Origin: Streptomyces tagetis
GTDB taxonomy: Bacteria; Actinomycetota; Actinomycetes; Streptomycetales; Streptomycetaceae
Length of the DNA stretch: 64,000 nt
Reading direction: 5' to 3'
NCBI RefSeq assembly: GCF_018069565.1
Contig: NZ_JAGPNL010000004.1
Coordinates: 62,001 to 126,000 of the forward strand
The first letter of the stretch is position 1, and the number at the start of each line of letters is the position of its first letter. Below, piece by piece: positions 34,654-42,261 of the stretch. The position numbers were made by a program, and so were the translations under genes. The notes under the pieces are model-generated. The model had not been told where the DNA came from, did not search any database, and was given only the letters and a program-made list of their open reading frames with translations.

Positions 34654-35652
34654 GTGGAGCGCAGGGCGATCGGCTCGTCGGCACTCTCGGTGGGTGCCGT
34701 CGGGCTGGGGTGCATGCCGATGAACTGGGCGTACAGCGCGTCGCGGCAACGCGGCGACGAGTCGCTCAGGACCGTGCACCGGGCCCTGGACCTGGGCTCC
34801 TCCCTGCTGGACACGGCCGACATGTACGGCCCGTTCACCAACGAGCTGCTGCTCGGACGGGTGTTGAGGCAGCGGCGCGAGGACGCCTTCGTGTCGACCA
34901 AGGTCGGCCTCCTCGTCGGCGACCAGCACGTCGTGGCCAACGGCCGTCCCGCCTACGTCCGGCGGGCCTGCGACGCCTCGCTGCGCCGGCTCCAGACGGA
35001 CGTCATCGACCTGTACCAGCTCCACCGCCCGGACCCCGAGGTCCCGGTCGAGGAGACCTGGGGCGCCATGGCGGAACTGGTCCGGGCCGGGAAGGTGCGG
35101 GCCCTCGGCTTCTGCGCGCTCGGCGCGCGGGCGGCCCGGCGGGCGCGGGCCGGACCCCACGACACGACGATCGCGCAACTCCGGCGGCTCCAGCAGGTGT
35201 TCCCGGTGGCGGCGGTGGAGGCGGAGCTGTCGGTGTGGTCGCGGGAGGCGCTGGACGCCCTGCTGCCCTGGTGCGCGTCGCGCGGTGTCGGCTTCCTCGC
35301 CGCGATGCCGCTGGGCAGCGGTTTCCTGACCGGCACGCTGACGCCCGGACAGGGCTTCGAGCCCCGGGACCTGCGGGCCCGGCACCCCCGGTTCACCGCC
35401 GAGATGATGGCCGCCAACCAACCGATCGTGGCCGGGCTGCGCCGGATCGCGGCCCGGCACGGGGAGCGGGTCACCCCGGCGCAGGTGGCGCTGGCCTGGG
35501 TGCTGGCGCAGGGCCCGTGGGTGGTGCCGGTGCCCGGCGCGAAGCGGGAGCGGTGGGTGACGCAGAACGCGGGGGCGGCCGGGCTGCGGCTGACCGCACG
35601 GGATCTGGCGGAGGTGCGCGCCCTGCCCCCGGCGCAGGGATCGTGGGAGTGA
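34654..35652 (+). CDS. Aldo/keto reductase
   Basis: A 332-residue NADPH-dependent aldo/keto reductase of the YajO/Tas-like branch. The catalytic tetrad is visible: Asp53 and Tyr58 (SLLDTADMYGP), Lys83 (VSTKVGL) and His124 (LYQLHRPDPEVP). GARRGWV-type cofactor binding is near WVVPVPGAKRERW. GTG 34654 follows GGGAGG at 34638-34643 with about 10-nt spacing. Physiological substrate is unknown. It is divergent from the hydroxyacid dehydrogenase and followed by a lipoprotein gene. Confidence 0.92.
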   Translation: MERRAIGSSALSVGAVGLGCMPMNWAYSASRQRGDESLRTVHRALDLGSSLLDTADMYGPFTNELLLGRVLRQRREDAFVSTKVGLLVGDQHVVANGRPAYVRRACDASLRRLQTDVIDLYQLHRPDPEVPVEETWGAMAELVRAGKVRALGFCALGARAARRARAGPHDTTIAQLRRLQQVFPVAAVEAELSVWSREALDALLPWCASRGVGFLAAMPLGSGFLTGTLTPGQGFEPRDLRARHPRFTAEMMAANQPIVAGLRRIAARHGERVTPAQVALAWVLAQGPWVVPVPGAKRERWVTQNAGAAGLRLTARDLAEVRALPPAQGSWE

Positions 35653-35736
35653 CCCGGCCCGGCCGTCCGGGGCCCGGAACGCCGCGAGGCGCGGGCGCGG
35701 CGCGGCCGGGCGGTGTATGACAGGAGGACCCGCCCC

Positions 35737-36918
35737 GTGGAAGGGACCATGATCGTGGAACGTCGAGCCGCGACGGCCGTGTTGGCCGCCGCCCTCCTGC
35801 TGACGGCCGGCTGCTCCTCGGACGGCACATGGCCGCCGGAGGGCGGAGCGAGCGCCTCCGCGAGCGCTCCGGCGGCCTCCGCACCGGCCCCGGAGCAGAC
35901 CGCCGAGGCGACCCCTCCGGCGAAGGGCTCCGTGAAGGTGCTCCGCACGGTCGCCACCGGCCTGAACAGCCCGTGGGGGCTGGCCCCGCTGCCGGGCGGC
36001 GGGGGCCTGCTGGTCTCCTCCCGCGACGAGGCGACCATCACCCGGATCGACGAGAGCAGCGGCGCCAAGACCGAACTGGGCAAGGTCCCCGGCGTCGAGG
36101 CGGCCGGCGAGGGCGGCCTCCTCGGCATCGCCCTCTCCCCCGACTACGCCTCGGACCGGATGGTCTACGCGTACTTCACCTCCGCCTCCGACAACCGGAT
36201 CGTGCGGATGCTGTACGACCCGAAGAAGCCCGCGGGCCGCCAACTGGGCTCCCCCGACACGGTCTTCAAGGGCATCCCCAAGGGCTTCGTCCACAACGGC
36301 GGCCGGATCGCCTTCGGCCCGGACAAGATGCTGTACGCCGGCACCGGCGAGAGCGGCGACACGGGCCTGTCGCAGGACAAGGAGTCGCTCGGCGGCAAGA
36401 TCCTGCGCCTGACCCCGGAGGGCGAGCCCGCGCCGGGCAACCCGTTCCCCGACTCCCCCGTCTACTCGCTGGGCCACCGCAATGTGCAGGGCCTGGCCTG
36501 GGACGACAAGCAGCGGCTCTTCGCCTCGGAGTTCGGCCAGGACACCTGGGACGAGCTGAACGCGATCCGGCCGGGCGCCGACTACGGCTGGCCGACGGTG
36601 GAGGGCCGGGCCGGCAAGGCCGGTTTCCAGGACCCGGTCGCCCAGTGGCCCACGGACCAGGCGTCGCCGAGCGGCATCGCGTACGCCGAGGGCTCCGTCT
36701 GGATGGCGGGGCTGCGCGGGCAGCGGCTGTGGCGCATCCCGCTGAAGGGCACCGAGGAGTCGGCGCCGCCGCAGGCGTTCCTGGAGGGCGAGTACGGGCG
36801 GCTGCGCACCGTCGTCTCGGCCGGCGGCGACAAGCTGTGGCTGGTCACCAGCAACACGGACGGGCGGGGCAAGCCGAAGAAGGGCGACGACCGGGTGCTG
36901 GAGTTGCGGGTCAGCTAG
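35737..36918 (+). CDS. PQQ-type glucose/sorbosone dehydrogenase-like lipoprotein
   Basis: A 393-residue lipoprotein with a soluble-quinoprotein glucose dehydrogenase fold. The signal is ATAVLAAALLLTAGC with lipobox LTAG-Cys, followed by a Ser/Ala/Pro linker. The six-bladed propeller shows GLNSPWGLAPLP, GEGGLLGIALSPDY, VHNGGRIAFGPDKMLYAGTG, LGHRNVQGLAWDD and FGQDTWDELNAIRPGADYGWP. It should be anchored outside the membrane and may oxidise sugars if PQQ is available. GTG 35737 has AGGAGG 9 nt upstream; ATG 35749 is the alternative. It overlaps the next gene tail to tail by 4 bp. Confidence 0.9.
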   Translation: MEGTMIVERRAATAVLAAALLLTAGCSSDGTWPPEGGASASASAPAASAPAPEQTAEATPPAKGSVKVLRTVATGLNSPWGLAPLPGGGGLLVSSRDEATITRIDESSGAKTELGKVPGVEAAGEGGLLGIALSPDYASDRMVYAYFTSASDNRIVRMLYDPKKPAGRQLGSPDTVFKGIPKGFVHNGGRIAFGPDKMLYAGTGESGDTGLSQDKESLGGKILRLTPEGEPAPGNPFPDSPVYSLGHRNVQGLAWDDKQRLFASEFGQDTWDELNAIRPGADYGWPTVEGRAGKAGFQDPVAQWPTDQASPSGIAYAEGSVWMAGLRGQRLWRIPLKGTEESAPPQAFLEGEYGRLRTVVSAGGDKLWLVTSNTDGRGKPKKGDDRVLELRVS

Positions 36919-37127
36919 GCGCTCGGAGGCTGTGCGACGCGGCCCTCGTCCGGTGGCGGGGGCCGGCGGGCGGGCGTACGGACGACGACCGTGCCGGAGT
37001 CGAGGTCCACCGGGCCGTGGCCGGGGCCGGCGTCGCCGACGTCCTGCCGGGTCAGCTCCAGCCGGTGGCGTTCGTCGCGGGTGTGCTTGCGGCCGGGAGC
37101 GAACAGCTCCGCGAGAGCGTCGAACAT
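36915..37127 (-). CDS. Small DUF6191-type protein
   Basis: A 70-residue protein starting MFDALAELFAPGRKHTRDER and continuing RLELTRQDVGDAGPG, the conserved pattern of the DUF6191 small-protein family of actinobacteria. GGGAGG lies 5 nt before ATG 37127. No membrane segment or signal is seen. It overlaps the convergent lipoprotein gene by 4 bp and lies 78 nt upstream of nothing on its own strand, standing between that gene and the LuxR regulator. Function is unknown. Confidence 0.82.
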   Translation of the reverse strand: MFDALAELFAPGRKHTRDERHRLELTRQDVGDAGPGHGPVDLDSGTVVVRTPARRPPPPDEGRVAQPPSA

Positions 37128-37205
37128 GCCGCCTCCCTCGCTCGCCGTCCCTCCAGCGTAGGCCCGCCCGGCGCGAACGGCCCCGGACGGGACCACGGCC
37201 CGGGG

Positions 37206-40200
37206 TCAGTCCGCGGCGCCGGGTCCGCCCGTACGGCCCGGGAAGAGGGCCAGCCGGTGCGCCACCGCCGCCGCCTCGCCGCGCCCCGAGACCCCGAGCT
37301 TGGCCAGGATGTTCGAGACGTGGACGCTGGCCGTCTTCGGCGAGATGAACAGTTCCTCGGCGATCCGGCGGTTGGTGTGCCCCTCGGCCACCAGGCGCAG
37401 CACCTCCCGTTCCCGGCCGGTGAGGCCCAGCGCCCCGGCCGGGCCGGCGCCCCGCTCCCCCGCGCCGTGGCCGACGGTGAGGCGGGCCCGCCGGGCGAGG
37501 CGGGCGACGGCGTCGCCGAGCGGGCGGGCGCCGAGGTGTCCGGCGACGGTGTGCGCGAGGCGCAGCAGCTCGGTGGCGCGGGCCCGTTCGTCCTCGTCCC
37601 CGGCGGCCAGCAGGGCGCCGGCCAGCCGGAAACGGACCCGGGCGAGGTCGTAGGGCCGCTCCAGGCGCTCGAAGGCGGTGACGGCCTCCTCCCAGACCCC
37701 CGGGGTGTCCCGGCCCTCGGCGCGGCGCAGTTCGGCACGGACCCAGGCGTCGTGGGCGAGCCACACGGGGGCGCCCGTGGTGAGCGAGGCGACCGCCCCG
37801 GCGAGGCACGCCAGGGCCTCGCCGCGTCCCTCCCCGGCGGCCGGCAGCCCCCGCGCGTCGGCCTCGGCCGCGGCGGCGGAGCGCAGCAGGGGCCAGCCGT
37901 AGCGCTGGGTGCCGGGCGGGAACCCGGCCTCCACTGCGGCGCGGAGTTCGGTACGGACCCGGTCGAGGCGCCCCTCGGCGGCGGCGACACCGACGGCGAG
38001 GGTGGCCAGCGGCAGTCCGTACTGCGGTACGGGGGCGGGCCGGCCGAAGGCGGCGCGGGCCTCGTCGAGCAGGCGGGCGGCCTCCTCGGCCGCGCCGCGG
38101 GCGAGGGCGACGGTGCCCCGTTGGAGCGCGGCCCCGCCGCGGGGGCCGGCGTCGCGCCCGGGGGCGCCGGAGGTGACCGCCGCCCGGACCGCCTCGTCCC
38201 AGCGGCCGAGCGAGATCAGCGACTCGGCGAGGTTGCCCCACACATACGCCTCGGAGTCGAGCAGGCCCATGCGCCGAGTCAGCTCGACGCCCTCGCGCAG
38301 GATGCCGAGGGCCTCCTCGGAGCGGCCGACGCTCTCCAGCACCGAGGGCAGGTTGACGTGGCTGCGGGCCACCACGGCGGCCCGGCCCCGGGCCACCACC
38401 GCGTCCTTGACCCGGTACATCTCGGCGAGCCCCGCCTCGATGTGCCCGGCGTCCACCATCAGCCCGCCGAGGGTGAGCCGGGCGTTGAGTTCGATGTCCT
38501 CGGCGCCGACCATGCGCGCGTACTCGACGGCCCGTTCGGCGGCGGTGACGGCGGCGGGGCCGGGGCTGTGCAGCATCGACCAGTTGGCGGCCATCGCCAG
38601 TACCTCGGCGTGCACCTCGGACGGGGGCAGGCCCCGGACCAGTTCCTCGGCGATGCCCAGTTCGCGGCGGCCGTCGCCGCGGCCCTGCGCCTGGACCAGG
38701 ACGGAGCGCTGCGTCCAGAACCAGGCGGCGCGCGGCGGGTCGGATGTGCGGGGGCCGCCGGGCACGGCGGGGTCCTCCAGCAGGCGCAGCGCCCGCCGGG
38801 TGAGCCGCAGGGCGCGCTCGCGTTCCCCGCAGAGCCGGCCGGCGACGACCGCCTCGGCCATCACGTCGAGCCGGCCGAGCGGCCCGGTGCCGGGTCCGCG
38901 CCCGCCGGACGGGGTCACCTCGGCCCAGTCGGCGGGGCGCAGGGCGGACCGCACCTCGTCGGGGGCCGCGTCCCACAGCTCCAGGGCCCGCTCCAGCAGC
39001 CGGAGCTGTTCGGCGTGGGCGTGCCGGCGGCGGGCCTCGACGGAGGCGTCCAGGACGGCGGGCAGGGCGCGGGCGGTGTCGCGCGCGTGGTACCAGTGGC
39101 CGGCCAGGCGCATCACGCGCTCGTCGGCGGGGACCAGGGACGGGTCGGCCTCCAGGGCCTCGGCGCAGCGGCGGTGGAGGCGGGAGCGTTCGCCGGGCAG
39201 CAGGTCGTCGGCGACGGCCTCGCGGACCAGGGAGTGGCGGAAGCGGTAGCCGTCGCCCTCGGGCTCGGGGAGCAGGACCCCGGCGTGGACGGCGGCGCGC
39301 AGGGCGGCGATGAGGTCGTCCTCGGGGAGCCGGGCGACGGCGGCGAGCAGCCGGTGGCCGACGGTGGGGCCGCCCTCGGCGACGATCCGGGCGGCCTGCT
39401 GGGCGTTCTCGGGGAGGGCTTCGAGGCGGACGAGGAGCAGGTCGCGCAGGGAGTCGGTGATCGCGGTGCGGGAGCCGGCGCGGGCGGCGGCGGCGAGTTC
39501 CTCGACGAAGAAGGCGTTGCCGTCGGAGCGGGCGTGGATCTCGTCGACCTGGTGCGGGTCGGGGTCGCGGTCGAGGATGCCGGCGATCTGGCGGGCCACC
39601 TCCTCCCGGGTGAAGGGGGCGAGGTCGATGCGGCGGACGGTGCGCAGCCGGTCGAGTTCGGCGAGGAGGGGGCGCAGTGGGTGGCGGCGGTGGAGGTCGT
39701 CGCTGCGGTAGGTGGCGAGGACGACGAGGCGGCCGGTGCGCAGGGTGCGCAGCAGGTAGCCGACGAGGTGCCGGGTGGAGGCGTCGGCCCAGTGCAGGTC
39801 CTCCAGGACGAGGACGAGGGGGCGGTCGGCGGCGAGGCGTTCCAGGAGGCGGGCGGTGAGGTCGAAGAGGCGGGCGGTGCCCTCCTCGTCGGGCCGGGCC
39901 GGTCCGGTGGCGGTGACGCCCTCGCCGAGTTCGGGCAGGAGCCGGGCGAGTTCCTCCTCCTGTCCGGCAGCGGCGGCGGCGAGTTCCCCGGGCAGGGCGC
40001 GGCGCAGGGCGCGCAGGGCGGTGGAGAAGGCGGCGAAGGGCAGTCCGTCGGCGCCGGTCTCGACGCAGCCGCCGACGGCGACGACGGCACCGTCCCGGCG
40101 GGCCCGGCCGGCGAACTCCTCCACGAGGCGGGTCTTGCCGACGCCCGCCTCGCCGGCCAGCAGCAGGGTCTGCGGCGCTCCCCCGCCGTCGGCGCCGGCG

Positions 40201-40301
40201 CCGGCTCCGGCGCGGGCGAGGGCGTCGCGGAGCGTGCCGAGTTCGCGGTCGCGGCCGACGAACACGGGGCTGACGGTGGTGGTCTGCACGGCACCGAGCA
40301 T
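37206..40301 (-). CDS. Large LuxR-family (LAL) ATP-binding regulator
   Basis: A 1031-residue LAL regulator. An AAA/STAND ATPase domain comes first: Walker A GEAGVGKT (50-57) and Walker B-like LVLVLEDLHWADAST. A long TPR-like helical region follows. The C-terminus is a LuxR helix-turn-helix (LTGREREVLRLVAEGHTNRR, then FISPKTASVHVSNILAKLGV). Such proteins sense small molecules and activate carbon-use or antibiotic genes. No ribosome site is visible before ATG 40301, so the start is uncertain. The gene lies 86 nt downstream of the Arg/Ala-rich small gene on the same strand and may share its promoter, where phased repeats occur. Confidence 0.9.
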   Translation of the reverse strand: MLGAVQTTTVSPVFVGRDRELGTLRDALARAGAGAGADGGGAPQTLLLAGEAGVGKTRLVEEFAGRARRDGAVVAVGGCVETGADGLPFAAFSTALRALRRALPGELAAAAAGQEEELARLLPELGEGVTATGPARPDEEGTARLFDLTARLLERLAADRPLVLVLEDLHWADASTRHLVGYLLRTLRTGRLVVLATYRSDDLHRRHPLRPLLAELDRLRTVRRIDLAPFTREEVARQIAGILDRDPDPHQVDEIHARSDGNAFFVEELAAAARAGSRTAITDSLRDLLLVRLEALPENAQQAARIVAEGGPTVGHRLLAAVARLPEDDLIAALRAAVHAGVLLPEPEGDGYRFRHSLVREAVADDLLPGERSRLHRRCAEALEADPSLVPADERVMRLAGHWYHARDTARALPAVLDASVEARRRHAHAEQLRLLERALELWDAAPDEVRSALRPADWAEVTPSGGRGPGTGPLGRLDVMAEAVVAGRLCGERERALRLTRRALRLLEDPAVPGGPRTSDPPRAAWFWTQRSVLVQAQGRGDGRRELGIAEELVRGLPPSEVHAEVLAMAANWSMLHSPGPAAVTAAERAVEYARMVGAEDIELNARLTLGGLMVDAGHIEAGLAEMYRVKDAVVARGRAAVVARSHVNLPSVLESVGRSEEALGILREGVELTRRMGLLDSEAYVWGNLAESLISLGRWDEAVRAAVTSGAPGRDAGPRGGAALQRGTVALARGAAEEAARLLDEARAAFGRPAPVPQYGLPLATLAVGVAAAEGRLDRVRTELRAAVEAGFPPGTQRYGWPLLRSAAAAEADARGLPAAGEGRGEALACLAGAVASLTTGAPVWLAHDAWVRAELRRAEGRDTPGVWEEAVTAFERLERPYDLARVRFRLAGALLAAGDEDERARATELLRLAHTVAGHLGARPLGDAVARLARRARLTVGHGAGERGAGPAGALGLTGREREVLRLVAEGHTNRRIAEELFISPKTASVHVSNILAKLGVSGRGEAAAVAHRLALFPGRTGGPGAAD

Positions 40302-40387
40302 CGCACGGGGCGCCGGGGCGGGCGGGGGCGTGGCCGGGGCGGGCGGGGCCGGGGCGGGCCGGAGGACGGCCGGGGGCCGGTGGGCGC

Positions 40388-40666
40388 TCACGCGGGGCGG
40401 GGGGCGCGGGGCCGGGCCGGGGGTTCCGTCCCGGTCCGGCGCCGGGGCTCGTCGGCGGCCGGGGTTCCGGCGGGGGCGGTACGGGCCGCGCGGGCGGCGG
40501 TACGGGACTCGCGGGCGGCGGCCCGGCGGGCGCGGGCGGCCTCGCGGCGGGCGCGGGCGGCGGCCCGGCGGGCGCGGATGGCCTCGCGGGCGAGGCGGGC
40601 CTCGTCGGCCTGGCGGACCAGCTCGGCGTGTCGGAAGTGCCGGAGTGCGTGCGGGTCGGTGAGCAC
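40388..40666 (-). CDS. Small Arg/Ala-rich protein (92 residues), unknown function
   Basis: A frame beginning LTDPHALRHFRHAELVRQAD and continuing as a long, highly charged helix of repeated ARRAAARAR-type units, then a Pro/Arg tail. GAGGAGA lies about 7 nt before GTG 40666. The N-terminal pattern resembles other short Streptomyces proteins of unknown role. The repeated Arg/Ala codons create internal DNA repeats. It may bind nucleic acid; that is inference. It lies just upstream of the LuxR gene on the same strand. Confidence 0.65.
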   Translation of the reverse strand: MLTDPHALRHFRHAELVRQADEARLAREAIRARRAAARARREAARARRAAARESRTAARAARTAPAGTPAADEPRRRTGTEPPARPRAPRPA

Positions 40667-40783
40667 GGCGTGTCTCCTCGGTACGCGAAGGGTGCGGGGC
40701 GTCGCGCGGCGGCGACACCCCGACCCTCCTCCCCGGGCCGCCCCCGGCACATCGGGCGACTTCCGCATCTCGCGGGGCCGGTA

Positions 40784-40834
40784 GGGGCCTCAGAACGGGC
40801 GGAGGGGGCTTAGGCATGGGGTGAGGGGACTTAG
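40784..40834. promoter_or_regulatory. Three phased direct repeats (GGGGNCTYAG)
   Basis: GGGGCCTCAG (40784-40793), GGGGGCTTAG (40804-40813) and GGGGACTTAG (40825-40834) start 20 and 21 bp apart, two helical turns. They lie 118-168 bp upstream of the small Arg/Ala gene that precedes the LuxR regulator. Direct repeats spaced on one DNA face are typical activator sites. Confidence 0.6.
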
Positions 40835-40852
40835 ACGCCCGGACCGGTGGGG

Positions 40853-40938
40853 AGCGGCTTCGGCGGATGTACGACACCGCACCGCCCGGAAGCGGCCCCG
40901 GCGGGCGTACGACACCGCCCCGCCCCGGAGCGGCCCCG
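40853..40938. repeat. Imperfect 38-bp tandem repeat
   Basis: Units at 40863-40900 and 40901-40938 share GTACGACACCGC and end AGCGGCCCCG; a partial unit (AGCGGCTTCG) precedes them. The rest of 40667-41005 shows no gene. Confidence 0.7.
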
Positions 40939-41005
40939 TACGGGCGAGGGCCCGGGAGCGCCGTGGGTAGGCGGTCCCGGGCCCGGGGTGTGGGGGGCGT
41001 GGGGG

Positions 41006-41659
41006 TCAGGTGCTCGTGGGGAGGGCGAGGAGGAGGTCGGTGTACTTCAGGACGGCGAGGAGCAGGCCCAGGACGCCGAGGGCGATGCCCGCCCAGGCGA
41101 CCGACTTGATCCACGGGGCCTGCGGCGCGGCGGGTGCGCCGAAGGCGGGGCGGGCCAGGACGGCCACGCCGACGACCAGCGCGAGCAGGGCGAACATTCC
41201 GCCCCACAGGGCCGTGGCCTGCCAGGCGTCGCCGTACCCCTTCTCGATCATCGTGGCGACGGAGGAGGACGAGGACGTCTCCAACTGGCCGATCAGCGAC
41301 TGGCGGGCGGAGGCCACCGTGCCGGCCCAGCTCCCGGTGAGCGAGACGATGCCGAGCCCGGCGGAGACGACGGCGCCCGCGCCCTGGCCGACGCCCGAGG
41401 GGGCCTCCTTCGCCAGGGGGGCGTCGTCCTCCTCGTCCGGGGTCTCGTCCTGCGGCGTGTCGTCGGTGTGCGCGGTCTCCTCCGCGCCGGGCGTGTCACC
41501 CGGGCCCGGCGTCTGTCCCGCTTCCCCCTGGCCGGACGTGTCGCCCGTGCCCGGCGCTTCCTCCGTACCCGGCGTGTCGGCCGCCGGGCCCGTTCCCGCT
41601 GTGCCGGGTGTGTCGTCGCCGGTCTTCGTGCCGTTCTCGTCCGCTGTCTTCGTACCCAT
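41006..41659 (-). CDS. Membrane protein with Thr/Gly/Asp-rich N-terminal repeats
   Basis: A 217-residue protein. Residues 1-85 are acidic and low-complexity, with repeated TPGT/TGD/PGAEE units and a DEEDD cluster. Two or three TM segments follow: GAGAVVSAGLGIVSLTGSWA (weak), ALWGGMFALLALVVGVAVLA and SVAWAGIALGVLGLLLAVLK. No family is recognised. ATG 41659 lacks a ribosome site; TACCGT lies 7 nt upstream, so the mRNA is probably leaderless. A 35-nt gap separates it from the upstream GNAT gene on the same strand. Confidence 0.75.
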   Translation of the reverse strand: MGTKTADENGTKTGDDTPGTAGTGPAADTPGTEEAPGTGDTSGQGEAGQTPGPGDTPGAEETAHTDDTPQDETPDEEDDAPLAKEAPSGVGQGAGAVVSAGLGIVSLTGSWAGTVASARQSLIGQLETSSSSSVATMIEKGYGDAWQATALWGGMFALLALVVGVAVLARPAFGAPAAPQAPWIKSVAWAGIALGVLGLLLAVLKYTDLLLALPTST

Positions 41660-41666
41660 GCCCCGC

Positions 41667-41672
41667 ACGGTA
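41667..41672 (-). promoter_or_regulatory. -10 box of likely leaderless promoter
   Basis: TACCGT on the minus strand, seven bases before the ATG at 41659 of the repeat-rich membrane protein. Confidence 0.45.
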
Positions 41673-41694
41673 CGGACGCTCTCTGAGAGGTCCC

Positions 41695-42261
41695 TTAACG
41701 CCCGCTGTGCGCGCGGGCGGCACGCCACTCGGGGGCGAGCACGGCCCACACCTCCATGTCGTGGCGGACCCCCCGGTAGGGGAAGCTCTCGCGCAGCACG
41801 CCCTCCTTGGTGAGGCCGAGCCGGCGCGCGGCCTCGACGCTCGGCGCGTTGGCGGAGGACGCGTGCCACTCCACGCGGTGCATGCCGCGCTCGTCGAAGG
41901 CCCAGTCGATCAGGACCCGGGCACCGCGGGCGACCAGGCCGCGTCCGGTGCCGGCCGGCTCCAGCCAGCAGCCGATCTCGCAGACCCCGGTGGCGGCGTC
42001 GAAGATCCGGAAGAGCAGCCCGCCGACGAGGGTGCCGTCGAGCCACAGCCCGTGCAGGAAGCCGCTGTCGGCGGCGTGCCGGTCGGTGTAGGACTGGATC
42101 AGCGCCTTCGCGGAGGCCACGTCGGTGACCTGGCTCCCGAAGGAGATGTGGCGGGTGATGAAGTCCCGGCCGCGTTCCAGGTGGGCGAGGAACTCCTCGG
42201 CGTGCCAGGTCTCCAGGGGGCGCAGTTCGGCGCCGTCGTCACCCAGTCGTATCGCGTACAT
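41695..42261 (-). CDS. GNAT-family acetyltransferase (RimJ/RimL-like)
   Basis: A 188-residue N-acetyltransferase resembling ribosomal-protein Ser/Ala acetyltransferases. It opens with LRPLETWHAEEFLAHLERGR; acetyl-CoA binding is around LEPAGTGRGLVARGARVLID; HRVEWHASSANAPSVEAARR and LGLTKEGVLRE are family signatures. ATG 42261 lies inside the last codons of the MMPL gene (23-nt overlap), so translation is coupled to it. Its substrate could be a protein N-terminus, an amino sugar or an antibiotic; not determinable here. Confidence 0.88.
   Translation of the reverse strand: MYAIRLGDDGAELRPLETWHAEEFLAHLERGRDFITRHISFGSQVTDVASAKALIQSYTDRHAADSGFLHGLWLDGTLVGGLLFRIFDAATGVCEIGCWLEPAGTGRGLVARGARVLIDWAFDERGMHRVEWHASSANAPSVEAARRLGLTKEGVLRESFPYRGVRHDMEVWAVLAPEWRAARAHSGR

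Noticed and set aside
35829..40784. 1651-codon plus-strand frame across the lipoprotein and LuxR genes
   Set aside because: It spans several well-supported genes in the wrong frame and has a composition typical of shadow frames.
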